Assembly (NCBI GenBank): GCA_963729165.1
Contig: CAVSMM010000010.1
Coordinates: 1 to 64,000, forward strand
Direction: 5' to 3'
Source of the DNA: JACCZX01 sp963729165
GTDB taxonomy: Bacteria; Pseudomonadota; Gammaproteobacteria; Burkholderiales; Burkholderiaceae_F
DNA length: 64,000 nucleotides
The notes below the pieces were generated by a model. That model worked only from the letters and a program-made list of their open reading frames with translations. It searched no databases and was not told where the DNA came from. The position numbers were made by a program, and so were the translations under genes. Shown piece after piece: positions 10,304 through 19,632 of the stretch; positions within the stretch are counted from its first letter, which is position 1, and every line of letters starts with the position of its first letter.

Positions 10304-10347
10304 ACGCATCTGTGATGCGTCGCTGCGCTGCGATCTGCAACGCAGCG
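10304..10347 (+). promoter_or_regulatory. two adjacent hairpins upstream of the stress-protein gene
   Basis: ACGCATC-TGT-GATGCGT (10304-10320) is a perfect 7-bp inverted repeat. Directly after it, CGCTGCG (10321-10327) can pair with CGCAGCG (10341-10347). Neither is followed by a T-run. They lie 35 to 78 bases before the GTG start at 10382, so they may be a 5'-leader structure, an operator, or a weak end for rmuC mRNA. This is inference from symmetry only. Confidence 0.3.
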
Positions 10348-10381
10348 ATCCTATCGATACAGAGAAAGAAGGGAGACCACC

Positions 10382-11388
10382 GTGGCTAAAACCATCGTCG
10401 GTTCATTCGACAGTTTTGAAGAAGCTCAGGAAGTGGTGCGGGATTTACAGCAGCGCGGTTTTTCGCGCGATGACATCAGCGTTATCGCCAATAACGCCAC
10501 CGGCAAATACAGCAGTCTGTCTGCTGGCGGCGGGCGCACCGATACACGACTGTTTCGGAAACAGGCGCTAACACGGCGACCGGTGCGGCGGCTGGTGGCG
10601 TGCTTGGCGGCGCAGCCGGTCTGGTCGTCGGATTGATGGGTTTGGCAATTCCGGGAATCGGTCCCATCGTTGCGGCGGGCCCGATCGCGGCAGCACTGGC
10701 GGGTGCCGGTGTCGGCGCGGTTGCCGGCGGTTTGATCGGCGGACTTACTGGAGTCGGCGTGCCTGAAGACGACGCGAGCTACTACGCAGAATCTGTACGT
10801 CGCGGTGGCGCGCTCGTGACGGTTCGAGCCGACGACTCGCGTGCAGACGAAGCGGCCAGTGCGATGCGAGATCATGGCGCAGTCGACATCGAGCGTCGTG
10901 CTGAGGTGTGGAAGCAGCAGGGTTGGACACGTCACGATCCGAGCGCGACGCCTTACACCGTCGACCAGCTGGAGCGTGAGCGCAGCAGCTACGGTTCGCT
11001 AGGCCAAACGTCCGACCAGAACATGGGCGTCAGGTCGCAAATGGGCGCAAACACCATGACATCCGGCATGGGGGTGACGTCGACCTCGTCAACGTGGTCG
11101 GACGACGAGGACTTCCGCACGCACTACACGGATTACTTGAGTTCAACCGGTGGCACGTACGAAGACTATGAGCCGGCGTACCGCTACGGAAGTGATCTGG
11201 GCAGGAACGAGCGTTATCGCGGCCGAGGCTGGTCGGAGATTGAATCCGATGCACGTCGCGACTGGGAATCGCGTAACCCGAACGACGGTTGGGAGCGATT
11301 CAAGGCTGCAATAAGACGCGGCTGGGAGAAAACGTCCGACGCTGTCGAGCGCGCCATCCCGGGCGACTCGGATCGTGACGGCCGTTAA
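10382..11388 (+). CDS. YflT/general stress protein 17M-like protein (frameshifted)
   Basis: The start is GTG at 10382, preceded by AAGGGAG. Residues 1-45 (VGSFDSFEEAQEVVRDLQQR and DDISVIANN) are the YflT/GSP17M fold. The frame breaks near 10540 and resumes with a Gly/Ala-rich glycine-zipper-like segment (about residues 65-125), then VPEDDASYYAESVRRGG. The C-terminal third (YEPAYRYGSDLG and WESRNPNDGWERFKAAIRRG) is acidic and Tyr-rich. It resembles the tail common to hypothetical stress proteins of Proteobacteria. The likely role is an envelope- or stress-related structural protein; no enzymatic motif is visible. A strong terminator follows the stop. Confidence 0.75.
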
Positions 11389-11408
11389 GGTCCAGTGTTA
11401 AGGTAAGA

Positions 11409-11434
11409 GGCGAGGCGTATGCCTCGCCTTTTTT
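11409..11434 (+). terminator. Rho-independent terminator
   Basis: GGCGAGGC (11409-11416), loop GTAT, GCCTCGCC (11421-11428) and six T residues (11429-11434) form a textbook intrinsic terminator about 20 bases after the stress-protein stop codon. Confidence 0.93.
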
Positions 11435-11593
11435 ATGAGCGCTGACGATAAAGGTAGCGAGCAAAGCCGCAGAAGGGTCGGTGTCTACGATCGCCCGGCA
11501 AGCGCGGATCGTTTTCGGAATTTGCGGGTATGGGTTTTGGTGGTCGCCGCGGCTGCGAGCGTTTTGAGTCTTTACTTTTTTTTCGGTAGTTAG
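11435..11593 (+). CDS. possible 52-residue single-span membrane peptide
   Basis: An ATG directly after the terminator T-run opens a 52-codon frame ending in TAG at 11591-11593. The N-terminal half is charged (SADDKGSEQSRRR, then VYDRPASADR). It is followed by one clear hydrophobic helix, VWVLVVAAAASVLSLYFFF, at the very C-terminus, as in tail-anchored small proteins. No Shine-Dalgarno sequence precedes the ATG, and it would need its own promoter, because the terminator ends just before it. It could be fortuitous; the clean cytosol-tail-plus-helix layout is the only support. Confidence 0.35.
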   Translation: MSADDKGSEQSRRRVGVYDRPASADRFRNLRVWVLVVAAAASVLSLYFFFGS

Positions 11594-11599
11594 GGTCGG

Positions 11600-12501
11600 C
11601 TACTGCGCTTCAACAAGTAAAGGCGCGCTCGCTGAGAATCGCTGAAGTTCAGGCGTTAATCGGCTGCGCGGCGAGCTAACCCGAAAGCCAAGATACTGGG
11701 GCCCGTTCGGTGCGCCAAAAACTCGTCGCTGTGAATCTGCTATCCACCAACGTCCATTTACATAAATCTCAGCCCAGTCGTGTTGCTCGCGGATTCTGAA
11801 TCGAGGGTTGTCATCCAAGACAAATCCGCCAACGACCCGCGCAGGAATGCCGATTGACCTTACAAGAGCTGCAACCAAGTTTGCGTACTCGGTGCAGTCG
11901 CCTTCGCGATCCTGCAAAGTTCGAAGCGCGCTCTTCGCTTCAAGCGCGTAACCACCATAACGAACACTGGACGCAACCCATTCGTAAACAGCGAGAACGC
12001 TTTCCAGATCAGACCGCATTCTGAGTTGCTGTGCCAGTGCGGCGATGGCTGGATCGTTTGACTGAACCAACTCATCGGGAAGCAAGTATCTCGATGGTTC
12101 TATCCCCTCGAACGCCCCCATGCGAACCGTGTATTTCCACCACGGCTTCTATCCCGATTGCCAATGTTGCGTGCGGGCCTAGCTCTGCAACTTTCAAATG
12201 GACAATGGCGTTCTTCAGTTCATCGTAGCTAATGGAGTGGGAGGTTGTTGCGTGGAGCGAAACTAGGCGGTGCGAGGGTCCCTCACGGAGCGGTGCATAA
12301 ACGTCCACGCTTCCTGCCCGAACGATTTTGTCCGTTGGGTTCCTGACTAGAAGCGCGTAGCGAATGACTCTCGTGATGGGGCGCCAGAACCTTCTCAGGT
12401 GTGCGGTCTGCAGTCTGTTCGCCAGCGAAAGCGGGAAATCCGCAAAGCAAAAGCGCCGCGGCGAACGGAACGCAATTTGGCAACGTCAGAGGCCTGGACA
12501 C
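11600..12501 (-). CDS. exported transglutaminase-like protein (frameshifted)
   Basis: I start it at the GTG at 12501, which gives a good signal peptide (VPFAAALLLCGFPAFAG) and overlaps the end of the rhodanese gene. The mature part starts with a beta-rich domain (RYALLVRNPTDKIV, LHATTSHSISYDEL). After breaks near 12370 and 12120 comes the transglutaminase core: GDCTEYANLVAALVRSIGIP with the nucleophile Cys, EQHDWAEIYV with His, and WWIADSQ with Asp. The triad is complete, so it could be a periplasmic peptidase or cross-linking enzyme. It is the last gene of the pseudopilus operon, a position that suggests processing or cross-linking of a secreted or envelope protein. Confidence 0.8.
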
Positions 12502-13419
12502 TTCAGCCTCTGACCTCCAGCCGAACGCTCCCACAGCGCTAGATGCTGGCGTACCACCGCTTCGAATTCAGCCGGCTTCCCTGCGAAGCTGAATACCGGC
12601 ACACGGGCGCTTCGACTGACGCGTGAAAAGAATTTCGTGCGCCGGCGCAGTTGAGGAAACGACTACGATCGGCATTCCGGGACGTCCCTGTTGAGCAGCG
12701 GCCGCTATATGCGCCGCATCGACCGACGGAATCGCGATGGCATCTTTAACAAGCGATGCGAAGGGTTTTGATTCTGGCGCGAGCAATATCGTCGCATCCT
12801 TCGCCACGACTCGCTGCAACAGTTCGCGCGCCGACAATCGTGACAGCGACTGAACGGCTTGCTGCTCGCCGACGACTTCGCCACCGTTAGCCTGCCACGA
12901 GGCTATGCCACCGGCCAGCACACTCAAATTCTTGTAGCCGGCTTCTCGCAACGTGGTGCATTGATCGAACAGCGCTGCATCCTCTTTACCACTTCCGATC
13001 ACTACGAGAGATGCTGAACGCAAATCTGGCCTTCGTCGCAGTTCGGACAACGACATCGGAAGTGAATTTCGGATGCGCGATAGGATCACCTCATTCCTGC
13101 TGCGGCTGTCAATCAGAATGGCCCCTGGCTTTGCCAGCAGACCTGTAGCTTGCGCTGCATTGATCTTGCACACGGAGGCGACATTTAGCTTGCGCATCTC
13201 TTGGGAAGGAACTACTTGCTCGAGACGGCATTGACCGATATCCGCAGGTGTCGTTGCCGCCGCCGCGCTCTGCGAGTCAAGGTTGCGTGACGTTTTTCCC
13301 GGGGCGGGTGACTGTGCCTGCACGGTGTTGATGAAAACCGATAGCGCGACACAGAGTCCACACATGAACAAGCAGGCCAGCTTTCCTGGCTGAAGTCCGC
13401 TCTTAAGCCGCGCCCTCAT
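12486..13419 (-). CDS. exported rhodanese-domain protein without the catalytic Cys loop (frameshifted)
   Basis: The start at 13419 overlaps the preceding pseudopilin stop as ATGA. A signal peptide (LACLFMCGLCVALSVFINTV) is followed by a rhodanese domain: GAILIDSRSRNEV, LRNSLPMSLSEL-like spacing, LVVIGSGKEDAALFDQC, then YKNLSVLAGGIASWQANGG. The usual active-site loop CxxGxR is replaced by IGSGKED, so it should be catalytically inactive. A second, weaker half follows. The frame breaks near 12600; the other frame gives a natural end (VFSFAGKPAEFEAVVRQ to KCPGL) at 12486. It probably acts as a periplasmic binding or adaptor protein of the secretion operon rather than a sulfurtransferase. Confidence 0.75.
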
Positions 13420-13973
13420 CTCGCTGCAGGATTAGGCTGGGCTGCCGGTGTCTGCGCAGGAACATGGTCTTGCTTGACCACAAGATCCGGTGGATGGCTG
13501 AAGACCCAGTCAGCGTACCGAGGCGCATCCACAAAACTGGCATCGTTCGGTTCGAAGTTGGCGACTTTGAACGGCTCCTTCTGGGACATCGAATGAACGC
13601 CTGCTATGCCGCCATCAACGATCAACAATCCCCACTCTGTAGTTCCCGTCATTGGATCGACGTAAACACGGCGCAGGTGTCGTTTGACTGTCGGGGAGCG
13701 TGGGTCGCGCACCAATTGGTCCAATGAAACTGGATAACGGCCCTGACCAGCGGGAGAGGCTTCCATATAGCGCCGAATTGCTTCCCGAAACTCGTGCCCG
13801 ACAAAAAGTAGCTGGCGTTCCTTGTCGCGAGCCACCGTCGTCCGATAGATCTCAGCTCCAACAGACAGCGTTACACCCAAAATCGCAACGACAACAAGAG
13901 TCAAGATGAATCCGTAGCCGCGGCAACTCTTTCGCGCTACAAGGCTCCGCAACGTCGAACTAGAGCTGGTCAT
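13416..13973 (-). CDS. type II secretion pseudopilin C, lacking Glu at +5
   Basis: The ATG at 13973 overlaps the end of the previous pseudopilin; an upstream ATG at 13985 is less likely. After a short basic leader comes RGYGFILTLVVVAILGVTL, a prepilin-type helix that has no Glu five residues after the Gly cleavage site. The rest (RDKERQLLFVGHEFREAIRR, RYPVSLDQLVRDPR and HLRRVYVDPMTGTTEWGL) matches a pseudopilin type found in beta/gammaproteobacterial secretion clusters. A Pro/Ala-rich tail ends it. Lack of Glu5 is also seen in the tip pseudopilin GspK, so it may be a minor, tip-located subunit. Confidence 0.8.
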   Translation of the reverse strand: MTSSSSTLRSLVARKSCRGYGFILTLVVVAILGVTLSVGAEIYRTTVARDKERQLLFVGHEFREAIRRYMEASPAGQGRYPVSLDQLVRDPRSPTVKRHLRRVYVDPMTGTTEWGLLIVDGGIAGVHSMSQKEPFKVANFEPNDASFVDAPRYADWVFSHPPDLVVKQDHVPAQTPAAQPNPAAR

Positions 13974-14359
13974 ATGCGATGCCACTTACCGTCATGCCTT
14001 GCGCCCCGCTGCGGACGTCCGCAACGCCGCGGCGATCACCTTCGCTGGGTGCAATCAGAACCCAAGTAGAGGCGCTTTCTGTTATCGGGTCGACCGGCAC
14101 AGAACGAAGATATTGCGACGAAACCAATTCGTCGAGCGACTCCGGATAGCGTCCACGATCGGCGTAAAACTTGTCGATCGTCGCGCGCACCACGTTCAGA
14201 TTTTCGCGCAACACCGTCTGCTTCGATGTCTCCAGCGAGCCGTAGTAGCGGGGCAGGGCGAGTGTCAACAGCAACGCCACAATGGTCATCACCACCAACA
14301 GCTCAATCAAGGTGAAACCTCCCAGACTGCGAGGATGCTGTATCTCGTTTTCTTACCAT
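13960..14359 (-). CDS. type II secretion pseudopilin B (GspG-like, frameshifted)
   Basis: It starts with ATG at 14359, which overlaps the TAA of the preceding gene. The leader (MVRKRDTASSQS) runs into a break at the G-rich run near 14312. Then GGFTLIELLVVMTIVALLL gives the classic prepilin cleavage site with Glu5 and hydrophobic helix. The rest (YYGSLETSKQTVLRENLNV, DKFYADRGRYPESLDELV and RSVPVDPITE) is a small GspG-type globular domain of about 130 residues. It is a probable filament subunit, processed by the prepilin peptidase, which is not in this window. Confidence 0.88.
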
Positions 14360-14845
14360 TTGCTTATACGGAATTCCGTTAAGCCCGACGCGGTCCGATA
14401 AGGAATACACGTCGAAAACGTCCGCGCCTTCTGTCGGGTCTTCGGGCGGACTCGCGTAGCTTCTCTTACCCCATGTTTCGGCTGCCGGTACTTGAGAGTC
14501 AGGATAAAGAGGGTCGCGCGGCAAACTGCGCAGAAAGTAGATTTTTTGGCGTGACGGGCTTTTTGCATCGACTACGCCGGCCACGAGATCGTCGAGCGAT
14601 GGCGGAAATCCAGATTCACCGATTTTCGTTGGGATGCGTCCCTGCTCGACGGCGCGCTTGTACGCATCGAGCCCCTCACGAATCTGGATCAGCGCGCGAC
14701 GCAACTCGACCTCCTTCTCGCGCTGGACGACAATCTTTGCGGTCGGAGTTGCGATCAGTACCAGCACTCCGAGAATTGCAAGTGTTATCGCCAATTCGAT
14801 AAACGTGAAGCCGTGTTGCGATCGCAGCGCGATCGTCGTGTTCAT
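14353..14845 (-). CDS. type II secretion pseudopilin A (frameshift near the C-terminus)
   Basis: The ATG at 14845 overlaps the secretin stop as ATGA. HGFTFIELAITLAILGVLV is the prepilin site and helix, with Glu5 present. The globular part includes VVQREKEVELRRALIQIREG, GFPPSLDDLVAGVV, SLPRDPLYPDSQVPAAETW and DVYSLSDRVGLNG. The natural end IPYKQW-stop is reached at 14353 after one extra A near 14362. The protein has about 163 residues. With B and C it gives three pseudopilins beside the GspG at the operon start. Confidence 0.88.
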
Positions 14846-17311
14846 GGTTGGCGAATTACGACGTTGAATTCAAGCGGCACTGGGAACACGGCAGCAGGCG
14901 GGGGCGTTGGTGCGACGGAAAGCAACTGGATCTTGGTGCCGTCGGTTGCCCGCACTGCGCGTAGGTTCGCAATAATTACGGTGCCCTCACCATTGACACC
15001 CGAATCCTGACCAGCGCTTCCCTGCCGCACCACCGCGATAGATGCACGACCCTGCACTGGTTCTACTCGATTGCTGAATGACGTTTGAACGCCACCTTGC
15101 CGAAGGAAGTCACCCTCGACCACGTTGACCAGTTGCAATGTTGCTGGATCGAATCCGATCACGATGGGTAGGGCAGACACTGGCGCGCCCGATTGAATGC
15201 GGAGCACAGCGCTGAATTGTTCGCCGACGTTCACTTGAGTGGGCGCCTGCCAGCTGAAAATCTGAAGCGAAGCAGGCGCGCTCGATGTAGGGGTCGGGGT
15301 CGGGCTCGGCGGCGGAGCGGGTACGCTACCCTGTACCGGACTTGACGCCCCCGGCTGAGTCGGTGAGTTTGCGGGCGGTGAGGGACTGGGCGCTGGGGCG
15401 GATTGTGGTGGAGCCGTCGGCGCGACCGCTCCACCGGGACTGCTTGACGGCGCTTGGCTGGATTGGGGAACCGATGGTGCTGAGGAACTTCGTGCGGGCG
15501 CCGGCCGGTGCGGAGGATGCAGGGTCCGGTGCAGTGATTGCGAGACCTCGGCTTCCCAATGTCGCTTCGGTGCCTGAATCGAATTCCGCCTCCATCAAAT
15601 CGGGCGGTCGGATCGAGCGCATGATCCGAGGCGTAATCAGCAGCACTATCTCTGACGAGGCCACTTCATCCTTGCGGCTCCCAAAAAGCCGACCCAGTAT
15701 TGGCAGCGCACCCAGGCCGGGCACTTTGTTTGCGGTCACGCGATCGGAGTGATTTATTAGGCCCGCGAGTATTTGCGTCTCGCCATCCTTCAGGCGTAAT
15801 GCAGTGGAAGCATTGCGGGTGCCAATTTGATACGCAAGCGTTCCTGCGCGCGAGCGCACTTCCGAGAGCAAATTGCTCACTTCCAGGGCTACGCGAATGC
15901 CGACTTCGTCTTCGAGGTAAATCGTTGGTTCGACCTCGACTTTTAGTCCGACGTCGAGGTAACTGACACTATCGGATACAAAGCCGGTCGATGTTGCTGT
16001 CGTGGTAATGACCGGTACCCGCTCGCCGATCACAAAACGCGCCTTTTCACGGTTCCGGACTCGAATACGCGGGTTCGCCAGCAACGCACCGTCAGTGTCA
16101 TCTCGTCTGGCGTTGAGCGTTGTCGGTCCGATGGTGACGCCAATCGCCTCGCTGTTCAGGTTGCGCAGCGTATTCACCGTAACGGTATCTGGCGTCGGCA
16201 AAATTTCGAACGAAACTTGCGATGGCCAACGAATCCCAAGTTCGAGTAAGCGACTACGGGCTACTTCCAGCACTTCGACCTCAAGCATTACTTCCGCATC
16301 GCCCATGTCCTGCAGTGCGATCAGTCGCTCGGCAAGTCGAATTGCCTCAGGCGTATCACGCATGACGATCAGGCCCAGACGTTCATCTATGACCAGATCA
16401 CGCGTCTTCAGGATCGTCTTGAGCGTGTTCGAAACGGCTTTGACGTCCGCATTGACCAGATAAAACGTCCGGATTGTCAGTGACTGATATTCCTTCAGTT
16501 TCTGAGGCGTGTTCGGATAGATCAGGACGCTGTTTTCGTTCAGAACCTTGCGCTCGAGCTGATTCGTTGCCAACAGGATTTTTACCGCGTCCTCGATTGA
16601 CGTATTGCGTGCGAGGATTGTTGCTCTGAGGTCGGCGCGCACGTCTTTGTCGAAAAAGAAATTGAGCCCCGATACACGTGAAATCATGTCGAACACAGAC
16701 TTCAGAGGTGCGTCGCGAAACTCGAGCGTGATCGGTTTTCGAAACGAAGCTGCTAGCTGCTGCTCTGCAGGCCGAGCGGCCTTTGCCCTGTGCTCGCTGA
16801 TGCGCGTGTTAAGGCTGCGCGCCTCCTTGTTCCCGGCATTTTCTGCCAGCACAGTACGAGTTATTTCTGCGGCTTGTGCAACGTCGGGTGCGGTTCCCGC
16901 CTTTAACAGCTTCTCGGCTTGCTGCAGTAAATCGCGATGCCGGCGCTGGGTCGAGACAGCGGCCAAGCCTGAGACGGCATTCTGATTCGAAGGGTCGATG
17001 CTAACTATCTGGCCAAAAGCTTTTTCGGCGTCAGTTAAGCGTCCCTGACGAAGAGCGGTGTCAGCGCGCGCCGTTAGCTGAGTCACCGCGCCTTCGCGAC
17101 GCGCCTCGTAGTTGACCCGATACTCAACATTGCGCGGATTCTCGTCGGACAACTTTTTGAGCCGCTGCAAACCTTCCTCATAGCGGCCCTGCGCAAACAG
17201 AACGTTGGGGTCGTCCGCTGGCGGCGGCCGCGTGGCGCAGCCTGCCAGCGCAACAAGCAGCGCGACTGCATACGTTGCAGTGATGACGCGAGCGGCGCAG
17301 TTGCGCATCAT
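14842..17311 (-). CDS. gspD: GspD/PilQ-type secretin with C-terminal cohesin domain (one frameshift)
   Basis: Outer-membrane secretion pore. The start at 17311 overlaps the GspC-like stop (ATGA). A lipobox VALAGC suggests a lipoprotein, so it may reach the outer membrane without a pilotin. Residues 30-170 are TPR-like. The STN/N0 domain begins near 190 (ITLEFRDAPLKSVFDMISR), with secretin N-domains to about 330. The secretin core covers about 380-590 (NPRIRVRNREKARFVIGERV, TALRLKDGETQILAGLI, GLGALPILGRLFGSR). A break near 15484 leads into a long Pro/Ser/Thr linker. The last 130 or so residues are a cohesin-type domain (VNVGEQFSAVLRIQSGAPV, GFDPATLQLVNVVEGDFL). The total is about 823 residues. 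The surface-exposed cohesin could bind a dockerin-like or other partner on the exported substrate. Confidence 0.9.
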
Positions 17312-17784
17312 TTGCCGGACTCTCCGGTTGATAAGGCGAGCGACTGATTGGTCGGCAGATGCGTAAACAAAATCTGTCGATCGTCAATCGACTCGACCTT
17401 GAACACGCCGTCAATCACGTCGCCGGCTTTGGCCATGAAGCTTCGGTCGTTAGTCGCCAGAAACAACACGATTGACTCACCCTCCGTGTAGCGACCTAAA
17501 TAGCGGAACGGCAACGACGGTGGCGGAGCAGGTTCTGCGGCCGGTGTTGGCACGGGGCGCACGACGGGCTTCGCCTTAGGGGTGAAAAGATCGGCCGCTC
17601 GCGTCAAGTCGCGCCGCACCAGCGCTGATGTATCCGGTTGCACTGCGACACTGCTTGCCTCCGCAAAGACTGAACGGCTCGCAGCATTCGCGACGTCAAC
17701 GACTGGGTCGCGCGCAGCGGGCGGCGAAAGGATCAGCAACCCAACAAGCACAACAATGACGAGCGCCCCGATTCGCAACATCAT
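17308..17784 (-). CDS. GspC/PilP-like inner-membrane clamp protein
   Basis: This 158-residue protein starts at 17784 in an ATGA overlap with the PilO-like gene. It has one N-terminal membrane helix (MMLRIGALVIVVLVGLLIL), a Pro-rich periplasmic linker (residues about 70-90), and a small beta domain at the C-terminus (LPFRYLGRYTEGESIVLFL, DVIDGVFKVESIDD). This is the HR-domain layout of GspC/PilP, which connects the inner-membrane platform to the secretin. The secretin gene directly follows in overlap, supporting the assignment. Confidence 0.75.
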   Translation of the reverse strand: MMLRIGALVIVVLVGLLILSPPAARDPVVDVANAASRSVFAEASSVAVQPDTSALVRRDLTRAADLFTPKAKPVVRPVPTPAAEPAPPPSLPFRYLGRYTEGESIVLFLATNDRSFMAKAGDVIDGVFKVESIDDRQILFTHLPTNQSLALSTGESGK

Positions 17785-18351
17785 GGTCCGCGCTCGGCGC
17801 TTCGAACATACAGTTGTAGATTGAGTCGCGCCTCCACGTCGTCGCTGTTGTCGGCAATTCTTTGAATCGACATGGACTCGAGCGTCAGGGTGCGGCTGCG
17901 TGTCATGGCGTCGATCAACATACGTTGAATACGCGCGAAATCACTCTCGACCGTAATTCCCAGGGACACTGTGGAGAAGCCAGCCGCAGGTTGAGCGCGA
18001 GTTCGATACTCGGCGATAGTCAGCTCTACCTTTGCCTTGTCGGCAGCGGCGTATAGATTGCGAAGATGCACCGGTACTTCGCGTGACGAGGGCAACGCCG
18101 CTGTGAGCATCGCTGCTGCATTCGATTGCGGGTCAAGCTTGACCGGAGCGCGCAAGGTCGAGAGCTGCTTCCGGTTCGAAGCGGCTTTCGTTTGGTCGGA
18201 AAATCCGGACACCGCGAGGAAGACCGCCACAAAAAGCAGGAGTGCCGCCACCGCATAAGCCCGCGTGCGGATGACTTGAATGGCGACGAAGTTCCCATTG
18301 CAACCGTGCAAAGAGTTGCTGAGTCGAAGGCAGCCGGCGGCTACTTTTCAT
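17781..18351 (-). CDS. PilO/GspM-like inner-membrane platform protein (frameshifted)
   Basis: It starts with ATG at 18351, inside the end of the PilN-like gene. A short cytosolic stretch (MKSSRRLPSTQQLFARLQWE) precedes a break near 18295. Then come a membrane helix (AYAVAALLLFVAVFLAVSGF), a helical linker and a ferredoxin-like periplasmic domain (LRNLYAAADKAKVELTIAEY, ESDFARIQRMLIDAMTRS, EARLNLQLYVRS). This is the PilO/GspM layout. The gene sits between PilN-like and GspC-like genes in the usual order, and stops overlap starts on both sides. Confidence 0.75.
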
Positions 18352-18875
18352 TCGGATTCAACCAGGCGACTTCCACCACAAACTGAACCAGGCCCGGACG
18401 ATCACCCGTCGATGAATTCGTGCCGCACCAATTGTGTCTCGCCCAGGCGCGGGTGCCGCGACAAATGATCGACATAGTCGGCGGCCTGCTTGAGTCCACG
18501 CGCCTGCGCGGTCACTCTCGCCCGTGCGGCTGGGGCCTCCGTTCCAGGCGTCATGCGCACGTCAAGATTCATCATGTGCACGCCGAACCCGCGTGGTGCC
18601 TCAAGCGCTGCAAGGAAATCGAGGATTGGAAAATTCAGGTGCACGAGCGCCTGTGCCACAGCGAGTCGTGCTGCTGCGTCTTGACTTTTCGTCGCAGTTG
18701 GGGAGTTCGCAAGCTGCACTGCAGGGCGAACGTCGGTGCGGTTCAACTGAACACGCGAGGACCACGCAAACAAAGCCGCGGCACCGGCCATGGCGACGGC
18801 AAAGAGCACCACGGGCGTGGTTCCGACAGCGTAGCGCCGCTGACGCTGCGCAAAGTTGAGGCGCAATGGCCGCAT
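18341..18875 (-). CDS. PilN-like inner-membrane platform protein (frameshift near the end)
   Basis: It begins at ATG 18875, a few bases after the PilM-like stop. The N-terminus RPLRLNFAQRQRRYAV is typical of PilN (a short cytosolic peptide that docks to PilM). It is followed by a membrane helix (TTPVVLFAVAMAGAAALFAW) and a periplasmic domain with LNFPILDFLAALEAP and AADYVDHLSRHPRLGETQLV. The frame breaks near 18404. The other frame supplies the family-like ending LVQFVVEVAWLNPNEK with a TAG at 18341. Rejoined, it has about 178 residues. Confidence 0.75.
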
Positions 18876-18878
18876 CGA

Positions 18879-19632
18879 CTAATCGGCCATCGTGAGTTGC
18901 AACACCCGTGCTGCCCGACCCTCGCTGACTCCATCCGCGAGCACGATCGGATCGCGAAGGTCTCAACCAGGGATTTCGAACCTCAATACGACGCAATGCT
19001 ATGCCCAGGTCGTTCGACTCCTTGTCGGGCAACGTCTCGCTGCTAACTTGTACCCAATGGGTATTCTGAGTGAGCGCGTAGTGAAGCACGCCTCATTCAA
19101 CGGTACCGACCAACTTAGTCTGCACGCCCATCTTCTTGCCGGCCCCGTCAATCGCGGCGGTCAACAGCGGCTTCAACGACAAAATGCTGGCGCCTGACTC
19201 GCGGATGCTGTCATTCAACCCGTCGAGTAGCGCACGCGGCAGCGCGCACAGGAAACGCGGGGTTCCGTAAGGCGCTGGCTGCATGCGTACCTCAAGACTG
19301 TCGGCGACGTCGCCGAACGACGCGGACAGATGATCCTGTGCGTAGCGCTGCGCGGACGCGTTCTTCAAAAGCGCGCTGCTCCACGGCAGCACGGCGAAGC
19401 GCGCCAACCTATTGGACACGACACACTTGATCCGCGCAGCTGCGGCGGGCATCTCACTAAGAAGAGTGCGCAATGCCGTGGCGAATTCATCGGTTTTGAG
19501 CGTCGGAGTTGAAAACAGCGTCTCGCGCAACTGCACGGTCGCGCCGACTCGGGTGCCGACGGCAACAAACTCCGGAAATACCGCGATACCTATAGACGCC
19601 CGCGCACCACCACGACCCTTACGCAGCCACAC
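18879..19632 (-). CDS. PilM/GspL-like cytoplasmic platform protein (frameshifted)
   Basis: The GTG at 19632 overlaps the gspE stop and gives the start WLRKGRGGARASIGIAVFPE. Residues 10-180 look like a reduced actin-like PilM/MshI domain (IKCVVSNRLARFAVLPWS, RYAQDHLSASFGDVAD, RFLCALPRALLDGLNDSIRE, SILSLKPLLTAAIDG). Breaks near 19095 and 18965 split the gene; it ends with RVLQLTMAD at 18879. It has about 250 residues, shorter than classical PilM. Its position between gspE and a PilN-like gene supports a role linking the ATPase to the membrane platform. Confidence 0.65.
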
